A stretch of 64,000 nt of DNA from Amphibalanus amphitrite (lineage: Eukaryota > Arthropoda > Thecostraca > Balanomorpha > Balanidae), in contig NW_024881843.1 in assembly GCF_019059575.1 (NCBI RefSeq), positions 124,001 to 188,000 of the forward strand, read 5' to 3'. Positions 38,189 to 48,298 of this stretch are shown in pieces (position 1 is the stretch's first letter; the number at the start of each line of letters is the position of its first letter). The notes below the pieces were generated by a model. That model had not been told where the DNA came from, searched no databases, and saw only the letters and a program-made list of their open reading frames with translations. The position numbers and the translations under genes are program-made.

Positions 38189-38600
38189 ATGGTCATTTCA
38201 CGATGGAACCGTGCAAATTATATTAGCGGGAAGTTGCGCCCTAGTCACCTCCCACCTCCGCAAGCACCAGGTCGTGCATCAACACGGAACGGGCCGTGCC
38301 ACCTAGGTGCGCCGGGGAGAACTACAGGTCGCATAGTGCCACCAGATGTCGCGCAAACACGACAGGCGCAGATAAATAGACTTTAGATCGTGGGTGATAT
38401 ATTGTAACAGCGTTGATTTCTACCATGCATGTATTTTAACAACTCACAGCGTGGGCGCAGGCACTGGAACCACAACGGCTACCACAACTGCACGTAAGTA
38501 TGTCCGCATACGACTTATGTTTGGACTCTAGGCAACGCTGCCCAAGCGGCCTTTTCCGTTAGGACGCCGAGCGACGGAGTGCGCGCAGCAATTTTTTTTT
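38189..38600 (+). repeat. Split direct repeat A1
   Basis: Begins ATGGTCATTTCACGATGGAA and ends GCGCGCAGCAATTTTTTTTT. It matches A2 (44822-45233) with only a few substitutions and a T-run length difference. An open frame of about 65 codons starting at the ATG (38189) is kept in both copies apart from a C-terminal Leu/Phe and a few other changes; I cannot say whether it is translated. Confidence 0.9.
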
Positions 38601-38661
38601 TGTTTACCGGTTGAAACCCGCGGAGAGTAGAGTGATAGCTTTAGCGGCGGCTACCGCCACC

Positions 38662-38686
38662 ATGGGTCGACCAAGAAGGAACACCG
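38662..38686 (+). CDS. Possible short first exon of the element
   Basis: CGCCACCATGGG is an excellent eukaryotic start context. The reading frame MGRPRRNT is followed at once by a consensus donor GTGAGT (38687-38692). The matching acceptor could be CCCTACCAG at about 44162-44170, just before the recombinase frame. Speculative: no transcript evidence is available. Confidence 0.3.
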
Positions 38687-39529
38687 GTGAGTTACCAGCT
38701 ATCCGGCCTGTTAGTTACGCGCGGGCCCTTCGCACGAGGCAATCATGGTGTGCCCCTCTAACCGGCGGTCTAATTTTCGTCAGCCAATTAGTCTGCCAAG
38801 TTGCTTGAATACTGGCAGTTGGCACTTTTGTTCTGTTACTACCCTTCGCCCCATACTAATGTGGCCGCCCGTCTCAGACACTCAGTTGGCCCTCCGGGCG
38901 GTCACATACACCAGCTTGTAGCTTGGCCCTGACCTATGCCCTGCCCACTGGCATGTCATGCCATGCCAGCGCCACCTTCACAATCTTGCTCGGTTACATG
39001 CACCAGTGTCATCGGTTCGCACTAAACAATGCCCTAACCGCACACTGGCACGCCATCCCGAGGGCATGCCCGACAAAGCCGGCCATACCCAGGGGTGGAG
39101 TTTTGCCTAAATCCCAGGGGGTGCTTTTCTGTTTGATACTTTGGTTAACAAGCTGCTATGTTGGTTTTGCATTGTTTGTGGGGGTGCTTTGCGTTATGAA
39201 GGGGTGCTCGTGCACCCTCAAACCCCCTTTTCTCCACCCATGGCCATGCCTGACTGGCCTGCCTATTTACCTGGGCTGTCATGCTACGTCACCACTAGAT
39301 CATCAATGCAGCATAGCAGCCGGCTTTCGTGCTTCCACAGAATGGCCCTATGCCAGCAGTGACCTGACACCCAGTCGGCCCGCTGCAGACCGGTGCAAGA
39401 CGACACCCCGGATCAACGGCCGTCCGACCGCCGGCCACGGGCCCGTCGCGGCCTTGAGCTGACGCCACGCCGGATGAGTCACCCGGCCGCCCCCCGGTGC
39501 GGAGGACGGTCAAGGCTGTCCGCTGGCCT

Positions 39530-40300
39530 GCCCCAGCTTACAACTCACTGTCAACTACCATGTCATTACGTCGCTACTAATGACATGTCTGCTGGCCTGC
39601 CCCAGCATACCACTCACGGTCACCTACCATGTCATTACGTCGCTACTAATGACATGTCTGCTGGCCTGCCCCAGCATACCACTCACTGTCACCTACCATG
39701 TCATTACGTCGCTACTAATGACACGTCCGCTGGCTTGCCCCAGCATACCAATCACTGTCACCTACCATGTCATTACGTCGCTACTAATGACACGTCCGCT
39801 GGCTTGCCCCAGCATACCACTCACTGTCACCTACCATGTCATTACGTCGCTACTAATGACACGTCCGCTGGCTTGCCCCAGCATACCACTCACTGTCACC
39901 TACCATGTCATTACGTCGCTACTAATGACACGTCCGCTGGCTTGCCCCAGCATACCACTCACTGTCACCTACCATGTCATTACGTCGCTACTAATGACAC
40001 GTCCGCTGGCTTGCCCCAGCATACCACTCACTGTCACCTACCATGTCACTATGTCCCTACCATGACATGTCAGCTGGCCCCTGCCCCCAGCACATAACTC
40101 AATGTCAACTACCATGTCATTACGTCGCTACTAATGACATGTCCGCTGGCTTGCCCAGCATACAACTCACTGTCAACTACCACGCCATTACGTCGCTGCC
40201 AATGGCATGTCCGTTGGCTTGCCCCAGCTTACCACTCACTGTCAACTACCATGTCATTACGTCGCTACTAATGACATGTCCCCGCTGGCCCTGTCCCAGC
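39530..40300 (+). repeat. 69-bp minisatellite, about 11 units
   Basis: The unit contains CATGTCATTACGTCGCTACT and GCTGGCTTGCCCCAGCATAC. Starts at 39559, 39628 and 39697 show exact 69-bp spacing. Since 69 is divisible by three, one frame stays open for over 200 codons, repeating a 23-residue peptide (CHYVATNDTSAGLPQHTTHC plus HLP). Units at the ends are more diverged. Confidence 0.93.
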
Positions 40301-41518
40301 AGCTCCTTCTTGAGCACTGACCAGCGGCATGACGTTTAATTTCTGAGGACACCAGTACTTCTCATGCAGTGGCAGTGTTTAAGTTTCCCTAACTCAGGTT
40401 GGATGCAGGTCAGCTTGTATGGTCGCGTGAGGGTGCATATTCTGCATTCACGAACCACAAACCCCCAGGTCATGTCCGAGCTTTCCCCCATCTTACTGAG
40501 TTGTTCTACTTCTCCTCAACAAGTTGAGGGTCAGGACCGTTGCCGAAGGCGACTATAAACCTCAGATCGCTGAGTTCCGCTCAATATACTACATATGTAC
40601 CCTGGCTAAGCTTCGTCATAGCACCCTGTCACCACTGCCAGCCAGCTTACCATCACCGTTACTATTCACCTCTAGTTTATCTCACTCTAAAGTATTATTA
40701 TACTATTATCTATACTACTATACTACCACTATCTACCCCCAACAGTCGCCCCTCCACCTCAATCGGGATATCCCGTCACGCCGCTGCTGACAACCACAAT
40801 CTCGTCCGTCGCACGGACTACCCCACCCGCCATAGGTATATCCCGTCACGCCGCTGCTGACAACCACAATCTCGTCCGTCGCACGGACTACCCCACCCGC
40901 CATAGGTATATCCCGTCACGCCGCTGCTGACAACCACTATCTCGTCCGTCGCACGGACTACCCCGTCTGTCTTATACGCCGTCATGCCGCTGCTGACGAC
41001 ACAGCTATCTCGTCCGTCGCACGGACCGCCTCGTCTGTCATACATGCTGTGACGCCGCTGCTCACATCCACCTATCTCGCCCGTTGCACCGACTGTCACG
41101 TCGGTCACATATACTGTCACACCGCTGTGACTACCCCGCCCATCACACGGACTGTTCGTCTGTCTATTACACCGTTACGCACCCGGCTGTCAATATGTCA
41201 TGCCGCCGCCTACCCGCCTTGCCTGTCACACACCATGTCACGCCGCCGCCGACGTACCAAACCGTCACGCCCGCCCTGCTCGCCACCACCGCTGTCATGG
41301 CGCCGCCGACAGCCCACCGTCACACCAGACGCTGCTCGCCTGTTTGTCATGTGCCGCCCATCACCTGGTCACCCAGCCGGCTGCCGCGTTATATAGGTAT
41401 TTCTAAGCCGGGCCGTCACCCGCCACCGCCTGAGGCTACCCGGCGTCCTAGGGAGTGCCGTTTTTTTTTTTTTGCGTCGCGGCGAGACTGCCAGTATTTT
41501 CAACAGTGCCCCTACCAC

Positions 41519-41704
41519 CAGGGGTGCGGAGCCGGAGCCGGAGCCGACGGAGCCGGCACATTTTTGCCCGGAGCTGGAGCCGGCGACGGAGCCGCCATGA
41601 CATTTCACCCGCAGCCAGAGCCGGAGCTGGAGCCAATTTTTTTTCTCTCCGAAGCCGGAGCCGGAGCCGAAGCTGTCTGAGTTTTCCACGGCTCCGCTTC
41701 CCTG
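41519..41704. mobile_element. hAT-like MITE built of GGAGCC hexamers, 8-bp target duplication
   Basis: 186 bp with ends CAGGGGTGCGGAGCCGG and GGCTCCGCTTCCCTG. It is flanked by identical CCTACCAC at 41511-41518 and 41705-41712. The interior is mostly GGAGCC/GGCTCC hexamers. It belongs with the GGAGTC-rich array at 61311-61846. Confidence 0.85.
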
Positions 41705-42119
41705 CCTACCACGCTCTGCTATTTCCACTCAAACTTCGCTAAACAGCTGGTCGGTTTTTTTCACGTCATACCAAACTGTCCTGCCCGCCGCGCTCGTCAC
41801 CACCACTATCACCGCCGGCCGTCTCGCCCGTTTGCCATTTCCCACCTACGCCTGGTCACCCTGCCAGTCACCGCGGCGCCTTTCTGGACTGAACCGGGCT
41901 GTCCCCTGCCACCGCCGGCCGCACGTCTGTTTGCTAGCGTCCCCCCCCCCCCTTAGCTGGTGCACTTCTCTCGCCGCGCTCCCCGCCGCGACCGGCTCCT
42001 CGGCCATCCTATCAGTATCGGGCCGGTGGCTCCCCGCCGTAAGTCTGTTTACTTAGCGCCGCCCTCCTCACCAGCGCCCATTGTTTGCGCTCACCTGTCG
42101 CAGAACGCTGCGGCCATCG

Positions 42120-42210
42120 CTGTGTGGTGGTTAGTGTGATGGATCCGTTTGTGTGCCGTTAGGACTATCGCCAGGGTGTCCCGGTTCGATCCCAGGCAGC
42201 GCCGGACCTT
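42120..42210 (+). other. tRNA-like sequence within the recombinase element
   Basis: GTGGTGGTTAGTGTGATGG (A-box-like) is followed about 50 bp later by TCCCGGTTCGATCCC (strong B-box). A diverged copy lies at 44042-44128 (TGTGGTGGTTAGAGTGGGG...CGGCTTGATTCC). The ~200 bp upstream of the two copies also resemble each other, so they may be parts of a larger direct repeat. Confidence 0.45.
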
Positions 42211-43329
42211 CGGGCTGCGGCAGGCTGTGTATCTTTAGCACAGGGGGCTACGCGCCTGCGCATCGCCTTTGTTGCCACCTACCGCCGATACGTCACGAGC
42301 CGTCACTCTGCTGTCGGTCATGCCCGTTCCACGGTCACCGCGTCTGTCATATGCTGTTGTCACGCCACCACCACCGGCCGACCTGTCACGTTCATCGCAC
42401 GAGCTGCCTATCCGTCACATATCGCTTACACGCCGATACCGTCACGCCGTTGCCGACAACCTGGCATGTCATGGCTCGGACCTGGTCAGTCATGGTCTTG
42501 TCATACACCAACGCCACGCCGCGTCTGACATCACACCTATATGGGCATCACAGTCAAGTCGCTGCGGACCTCCACCTATCGTTCCCGCCGCCCCGGCCGT
42601 CCTGTCCGTCACGAACCACCGTCACGCTACTTCTGACGTCTAAACTGACATGCCACCACACGGACTACCCGTCTGTCTTATACCGCTGTTACGCCGCTGT
42701 CACGCCGCTGCTGACAGTGACGCCTGACAGTCCACCATCATGGCACCCCGTCTGTCATCTACCGCTGTCGCGCCGCAGCGGACAAATCATCTATCATCCC
42801 CGCCGCACGGGCTGTCCGCCTGTCACGCACCACGGTCACGCCGCCGCTGACACTTCTGTCATGTCTAACGCACGGAGTGTCCATCTGCCATATAGGTACT
42901 GCTATCATGCTGCTTCCGACCGTTCACGATCATACTTAGCCCTAGCGCCCGGACCGACCCATCTGCCATATACCGCCGCCATGCCGACACTCCACCTATC
43001 CAGGCCGCCGCCCGGACCACCCCGTACGTCTTCACCGTTGCCACGCCGCCGCCAACGGCACACCTACCATGGCTTCGCCAGGCCCCCCCCCCCCATCTGT
43101 CATATACCACCGTCACACCGTTAGTCCAAGCACTCCCATCATCTACCGAGCCGGACAAATCATCCACCGAGTCTGTCACGCCGCCGCCGACAGACAATTC
43201 GTCATGCCGCCGCTCTAGCCGCCCGCCTGTCACACACCAATGTCACTCCCGCCGCTGACAGATCAACCGCCATGTCCGACGCCGACGGCGGCCTGTGTGC
43301 CACGCCGTCCCCCACCCGCCGCCTGCTTA

Positions 43330-43852
43330 AGGCCGCCGTCCACTGTGCGGAACGCGTGCGGTCCGTACGGAATTTAACACAGAACCCTATGGGCGCATCC
43401 GGTCCGTACGGAAATCGTGTGCGCTCCGTCCGGACCGCATCCGAACGGCAATCAGCTGTTGATTTTCCGTCAGCTCTCCGCATGCGTTTCGGATGCGGTT
43501 GCTACGGAGACGGAAGAGTGATGTCCGACGCGTTGAACTTTTCTGCGGAAAACGCATCCGGAACGTCCGGAACAGACGTGGTTTGGGGCCGTATCGGAGG
43601 CAAACATTGTGAATTGTACGAAGAATTGGAACTCGATCATCATGAAGTAAGTAAAAATTATTTCCTTAGAATGGCAAGAGTATTCGCTGCTGGTTACTTG
43701 CAATATTTTATTTGGTAATAAGTGATAGGAAACATTTATTAGCTCTCCGCATCCGGACCGCATCCGGACCGCATCCGGACCGGATGCGGCCAGCGTGCGG
43801 CGACATTCCGGACGGACTCCGGACGGAATTCCGTCGCAGTGGACGGCGGCCT
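43330..43852. mobile_element. PIF/Harbinger-like MITE, TTA target duplication
   Basis: The ends are AGGCCGCCGTCCACTGTGCG and CGCAGTGGACGGCGGCCT. TTA is present at 43327-43329 and 43853-43855. Inner arms are rich in GGTCCGTACGGA / GCATCCGGACC words. The ends resemble those of the element at 818-1869 (AGGCCGTGTTACACTGCCG), so the two likely used the same type of transposase. Confidence 0.75.
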
Positions 43853-44170
43853 TTACCCTGCCATAGGTACTCCGCGTCGTCTCCTGGTCCGGGCCGTCGC
43901 CTACCACCGCCTGCGGACAACACTCGTTCCGCCGCGCCCGCCGTCGCGGCCGGCCTGATAACCCTTCTCGTCTCGGGCCGTCGCTCGTAGGTGCCTTTTG
44001 CTCAGCGCTCATTGTACCGTGTTTGCTCGCCGCGGCTTCGTATTGTGGTGGTTAGAGTGGGGAAACCGTCGGTGTGACAATCCGGGCCAAATCGTCCGGT
44101 GACCCGGCTTGATTCCAGGAATCGGCGGACTTGTGCGTACCGTTACCGGCCCGTGAGGTGTCTGTCCCTA

Positions 44171-44695
44171 CCAGGAATAATTTTTTCTACCTGCTTCGGG
44201 GCTCTGCGCGGACGCGATTACCTCGCTCCGGCCGCGCACTCCCACCACCACCGGCGCACCTGTCAGTGGCGTCACATCTCGACCCACCGGGACCGGCTGG
44301 AGGTGCAGCTGCCCGCCTCCAAGACCGACCAGCTCTACACCGGCACGGTGGTCAGCCTCCCCAAGCTGGGCGGCCCATGCTGCCCCGTCCGCGCCATGCG
44401 GCGCTACCGCCCGCCCCGGCCCGCCGCGCCTCCTGCCCAGCCGGTCCTCGTCCGCAGCACCGGTGCCTACTGCACCCCGGGCTGGCTCAACGGGGTCCTC
44501 CGCCGCGCCGCGCTGACCGACACTGGCAAGATCACCACCCACAGCCTCCGCATCGGCTTCGCCACCGCCGCCGCCGCCGCCGGTGTGACGGAAAGCGTCC
44601 TCCAGGTGTCGGGCAGGTGGCGCGGCTCATCGTACCTCCGGTATGTCCGTGGTCCCCGACTGGCCGTTTGGGAGGCGTGCCGCGCCATAGTATAG
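44171..44695 (+). CDS. Tyrosine recombinase, catalytic half
   Basis: About 175 codons following an AG acceptor-like CCCTACCAG; the frame also reads through upstream to 44099 without an ATG. Motifs: CFGALRGRDYLAP (first catalytic Arg region), LPASKTDQLYTG (the SKTD block typical of eukaryotic YRs), CPVRAMRRY, TTHSLRIGFATAAAAAG (HxxR), SGRWRGSSYLRYVRG (W at the second His position, then the nucleophile Tyr). It ends at TAG 44693-44695. YRs cut and rejoin DNA at short identical sites through a 3'-phosphotyrosine. The N-terminal core-binding domain is missing, so the protein is truncated or continued from an upstream exon I cannot place. DIRS/Ngaro/PAT and Crypton recombinases share these motifs; the flanking split repeats favour the DIRS order. 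Confidence 0.8.
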   Translation, partial: PGIIFSTCFGALRGRDYLAPAAHSHHHRRTCQWRHISTHRDRLEVQLPASKTDQLYTGTVVSLPKLGGPCCPVRAMRRYRPPRPAAPPAQPVLVRSTGAYCTPGWLNGVLRRAALTDTGKITTHSLRIGFATAAAAAGVTESVLQVSGRWRGSSYLRYVRGPRLAVWEACRAIV

Positions 44696-44716
44696 CAATA
44701 CATTTGGGTCAACTTT

Positions 44717-44821
44717 GGCGTCTTTCAGAAGAGCCCAGGAAGGGGCCAGGGGTCGAGGCCAGCCAATGCCAAAACACCGAACTATAGCTCCGCCCGGACT
44801 CACTTAGCAACCTTAACGCTA
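44717..44821 (+). repeat. Split direct repeat B1
   Basis: GGCGTCTTTCAGAAGAGCCC... to ...CCTTAACGCTA, repeated as B2 at 45255-45360. B1 abuts A2 directly at 44821/44822. Confidence 0.9.
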
Positions 44822-45233
44822 ATGGTCATTTCACGATGGAACCGTGCAAATTATATTAGCGGGAAGTTGCGCCCTAGTCACCTCCCACCTCCGCCAGCAC
44901 CAGGTCGTGCCTCAACACGGAACGGGCCGTGCCACCTAGGTGCGCCGGGGAGAACTACAGGTCGCATAGTGCCACCAGATGTCGCGCAAACACGACAGGC
45001 GCAGATAAATAGATTTTAGATCGTGGGTGATATATTGTAACAGCGTTGATTTCTACCATGCATGTATTTTAACAACTCACAGCGTGGGCGCAGGCACTGG
45101 AACCACAACGGCTACCACAACTGCACGTAAGTATGTCCGCATACGACTTATGTTTGGACTCTAGGCAACGCTGCCCAAGCGGCCTTTTCCGTTAGGACGC
45201 CGAGCGACGGAGTGCGCGCAGCAATTTTTTTTT
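44822..45233 (+). repeat. Split direct repeat A2
   Basis: Second copy of A1, same orientation, ending in a slightly shorter T-run. It is followed by 21 bp of unique sequence (TCTCCCTCTGTTCTTTCTAG) and then B2. Confidence 0.9.
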
Positions 45234-45254
45234 GTCTCCCTCTGTTCTTTCTAG

Positions 45255-45360
45255 GGCGTCTTTCAGAAGAGCCCAGGAAGGGGCCAGGGGTCGAGGCCAG
45301 CCAATGCCAAAACACCGAACTATAGCTCCGCCCGGACTCACTTAGCAACCTTAACGCTAA
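45255..45360 (+). repeat. Split direct repeat B2, right end of the recombinase element
   Basis: Matches B1 and ends TTAACGCTAA. After it the middle-layer family A element resumes (TCTAAAATTTTCGAAATTTT). Confidence 0.9.
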
Positions 45361-46652
45361 TCTAAAATTTTCGAAATTTTCAAAATTTCGAAAATCCGAG
45401 ATAGCAGTATGATAGCGCAGTCTATTCTGAGTCCTCTCATGCAAAAAAATTGGATCTAGCTTAAAAACTGAGCTCTTGGGAGCGATTGCCGTGGTTCAAT
45501 GTTTTGCATCGAAATCGGCCGAACATGACGTCACTCTGACGTCATTTCCGGCCGACCTATGGTGGGTACGAAGTTCAAATTTTGACACAAGATGTCAAAT
45601 TGATGCAGCCAAAGGTACTGAAAGTTTGGCGTCAATACGTCAAGCGGTTTGGAAGTTATTGCAGAAAAAACGGGAGGGGGCTATAAATAGCCCCCCCCCC
45701 CAGTGGGGCGCGGGATATGATAGAACACATGCTTATGCCTTACTCTAGCAAGTTTTAGCCAGACACCTTCAAAATGGCCAAGTTATACGCATTATAGCAA
45801 AAAATTCGCAATTTTAAATTTTTCAAATCAATTTTTCAGTACAAATTTGACATCGTACACCAAACTAAATAGCACCGTCGTGTACCTGAGCTCAAACTGC
45901 ACCCGATAGACACACTTTTTGTTGAAAATTTTCAATTTTAAAATTTGAACTTTTTTGACCTGAAAGTGACCTGACAGCTACAGTCAGATGAAAATGGCCT
46001 CAAATGACACAGGCGACCCCGAATTCGAAATGTATGGCCTAAATGGACCATAAAACATGTGTCACGTGACCGATTTATGATATAAGATTTCCGTGACCTG
46101 TGATGACCTGACCCTGACCTGAAAATCAAAGTACAAGCAAGTTTGGTACCCTCGGGGTAGATATCTAAAGCATCTGTTCACGAGTGTGTAAACCAATAAT
46201 CAGCCTGCTCTGACTTGTAAGACGGCAGCCAGAGCCAAAAATGTGAACAAGCCAAACATCGATAAATTTTACTTTGACCTGACCTGTGACGTCATCAGTG
46301 TCACCTCGAGGTATATGAAATTAGGTTTCGCTCGACAGTTTTTCCGGGGCTGCCGGGATACCGTTTGAATTTTGACGAGCAGCCCAGTATAGTTTCGGAG
46401 TTAGGAGGGGGGGCTATGAATAGCCCCCCCCCCGCCCCCCAGTAGGGCGCGTCATACACAGACCCAGTGGGGCGCGGGTTAAGGCAAAATCACCAGTTTC
46501 ATTTACTGTCCCACGGTGTGCCCACCGCACAGTAGGCGATCCATTGTTCTAGCGCTTCAGGGACCCAGGATACCAAATTGAAAAATCTAGCCGAACGATG
46601 GTTTATTACGAGCGAGCGAGCGCAGCGAGCGAGCGAGTTCATACTGAATTAA

Positions 46653-47169
46653 AGGGACACTCCCACCTTAACATTAGTTTTGAGTTGAGATAGCCAAATT
46701 GGTGGCCATGGCCTGCAAATACCGGTTTGGGCACTCACAACATCGAAAAATGCTTTAATTCGAAGATACGGAATTTCAAACTTGCAGTTTTCGGATTCTA
46801 AGGGGCTAATGCATTGGAATGCCCCCTTAGAATTTGTGACGTCAGCGGAGATCTAACGATTTTTAAAGCTTAGACTAAAACCATCGTTAACACGTGGTGG
46901 TATACGCTGCTTTGCGCGCAACGTCTGCCGCACTTTAACCCTATTAGTGGCAGGCTTCCTGGCTACGGCTGCCAAATTATTGTTTCCAAATAAAGTCGCT
47001 AGTAACAGGGGAGATCCCAAAAAGTAAACAAAAGTAAAAGCCTAATATCTTGAAAACCAGTGAATATTTTTCGGTGAAATTTGGTAGATATTCGTTTTCG
47101 CTCTTTCTGAACCAAGGGACATCACTTTCATGCCAATTCATTAACTTTTTTGAAGGTGGGAGGGTCCCT
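46653..47169. mobile_element. Family B TTAA element, copy 2
   Basis: The ends are AGGGACACTCCCACCTT and AAGGTGGGAGGGTCCCT, with TTAA at 46649-46652 and 47170-47173. Relative to copy 3 it carries a ~50-bp extra piece (about 46937-46985, starting AACCCTATTAGTGGCAGG) that equals the terminus of the element at 21850-22740, a footprint or solo end. Confidence 0.75.
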
Positions 47170-47399
47170 TTAAGGGAAAATCCTGAGTATGAGCGGCCGG
47201 CCGGCCGGCCGGCCGTGGGGACGCTCTTCAAAAGCTAATACCTATCTTAGGAATGGGACATCCGATTGACAAGCGGTCTTCTTTACTGAATGTCACTTGG
47301 ACGTAAAAGTTCTGTGGTGTGATGGCCACCATGCGTTCTTGCCAACCACCGCACGTGGCGCGTGGTAAAGTTGGACATTTTTTAAGAACCCCCAAAATT

Positions 47400-47725
47400 G
47401 CAACCTCAATAACGGCACAACGGCTGGGCCGATTGAATTGAAACTCGGTACGCAGTTAGGTCTCCATCAGATAATTCATCTGCATGTGTTAAGGTTGGGG
47501 TGCTACAGCACATGCGCACGTGCAGGGGGCGCTCCCAGATCTCGAGAACGGCTGGGCCGATTGCGCTCAAATTTGGTACACGGCTGGGGACCAGTTAGTA
47601 GGGTGGCGTGCAAAAGTTAGTTTGGAGTGGACCCTGATTGCACGTGCGCACGTGCAGAATGCCGCTTCCAGATCTCAGGAACGGCTGGGCCGATTGCGTT
47701 CAAATTTGGCACACCGCTAGCGACC
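47400..47725 (+). repeat. Degenerate tandem repeat, about 130-bp unit
   Basis: CGGCTGGGCCGATTG recurs at 47421, 47549 and 47682 (spacings 128 and 133), each followed by AA.T.GGTAC/CAC. TGCGCACGTGCAG lies between units. Open frames across this block come from the repetition. Confidence 0.7.
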
Positions 47726-48294
47726 GGTTAGAAAAGTGCTTTGCACAAGCCTGTTGGAAGTACCCTCTCGCCCTTGCGCACGTGCAGGGCTCACTATCTC
47801 GCTCGCTCGTTCTTCGCCCAAAAGGCGTTTTACTGGTTGTGTAGCCGCTAGCCAGATATCCTGGCAGGTGAAAAGCAATACTATTTTTGACATTATGCAA
47901 GGCACTTCAAAACCATACCCAGCTGAACGCCACCCAAGCTCGATAGGCTGAAAGATCTGTCCTTGGCCGTTTCCCGACCCTTGTTGTTGTGCGCTCTGTT
48001 ACTCATGAATATCGCCCAAAATACGTTTGAATGCAATTCCAGTTTGTACTTTACATCTTCCCAAGCATCATGCATGTCAAATAAGTTTGTTTTTAAATTG
48101 CGTATGCATTTGTAATCATTTGCATTATACCCTTTCAAATGCATCGCTCCGATTCCGTATAATAGGCTTTGGCAATGCGCAACTTTTGCCATCCGCATGA
48201 TCCGGCATTAAAAACCCCATTACCTTATAGCATAGGATAGTGTGGGGTAATTTGAACATATTTTTACGTCTTCTCCGTTGTACCAAATTCCAGC
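47726..48294. other. Spacer, no gene
   Basis: No coding signal or repeat that I can support. The phrase GTGGGGTAATTTGAACATA (48242) resembles GTGGGGTTATTTGAACATA at 50819. Confidence 0.4.
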
Positions 48295-48298
48295 TTAA

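Larger units (their letters stand above)
40769..43270 (+). repeat. 70-bp GC-rich minisatellite decaying into a long degenerate field
   Basis: Three near-perfect 70-bp units start at 40769, 40839 and 40909 (TATCCCGTCACGCCGCTGCT...). After about 41060 the same words (GTCACGCCGC, CTGACA, CTGTC.T, CGCACGGAC) continue irregularly up to about 43270. The open frames here follow from the repeat's stop-poor composition. Confidence 0.8.
38189..45360 (+). mobile_element. Tyrosine-recombinase element with split direct repeats (PAT/Ngaro-like layout)
   Basis: The layout is A1 (38189-38600), interior, B1 (44717-44821), A2 (44822-45233), B2 (45255-45360). A1 and A2 are about 98 percent identical direct repeats of 412 bp, and B1 and B2 are near-identical repeats of about 105 bp. 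B1 runs directly into A2, so the B-A junction seen internally equals the join that a circle of the whole element would make. This A1-ORFs-B1-A2-B2 order is known from PAT and Ngaro members of the DIRS order. The interior encodes the catalytic half of a tyrosine recombinase at its 3' side, but I see no reverse transcriptase or RNase H. Instead there are minisatellites and inserted MITEs. Confidence 0.75.
37264..45714. mobile_element. Family A element (middle layer), ATAT target duplication
   Basis: The ends are CCCGCGCCCCACTGGGG and CCCCAGTGGGGCGCGGG. ATAT flanks both sides (37260-37263, 45715-45718), not the usual TTAA. Its own sequence is 37264-38188 plus 45361-45714 (about 1.28 kb). The outer element reads continuously across the ATAT (GGAATATAT, then GATAGAAC), as in sibling copies near 2380 and, inverted, near 38115. 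A 110-bp internal segment starting GATGCAGTTTGAGCTCAGGA is tandemly duplicated at 37818-38030. Confidence 0.7.
36815..46478. mobile_element. Family A element (outer layer of a three-level nest)
   Basis: TTAA at 36811-36814 and 46479-46482. The termini are CCCGCGCCCCACTGGGG and CCCAGTGGGGCGCGGG. The element's own sequence is 36815-37259 plus 45719-46478, about 1.2 kb, the size of copy 1. The middle is a second family A element (37264-45714), itself split by the tyrosine-recombinase element. Confidence 0.72.

Noticed and set aside
39530-40300. Regular repeats with conserved blocks, superficially CRISPR-like
   Set aside because: The 69-bp units are repeated in full with no unique spacers; the context is a eukaryotic mobile element.
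40043-43124. Several long open frames (up to 323 codons), Pro/His/Arg-rich
   Set aside because: They follow degenerate GC-rich minisatellite repeats and show no domain or codon pattern.
44099-44695. Crypton as the source of the tyrosine recombinase
   Set aside because: Not excluded by the protein alone, but split A/B direct repeats fit PAT/Ngaro-type DIRS elements better.
36815-46478. A single 9.7-kb Maverick/Polinton-type element because of its long inverted ends
   Set aside because: The interior resolves into nested short elements; no DNA polymerase, integrase or capsid frames are present.
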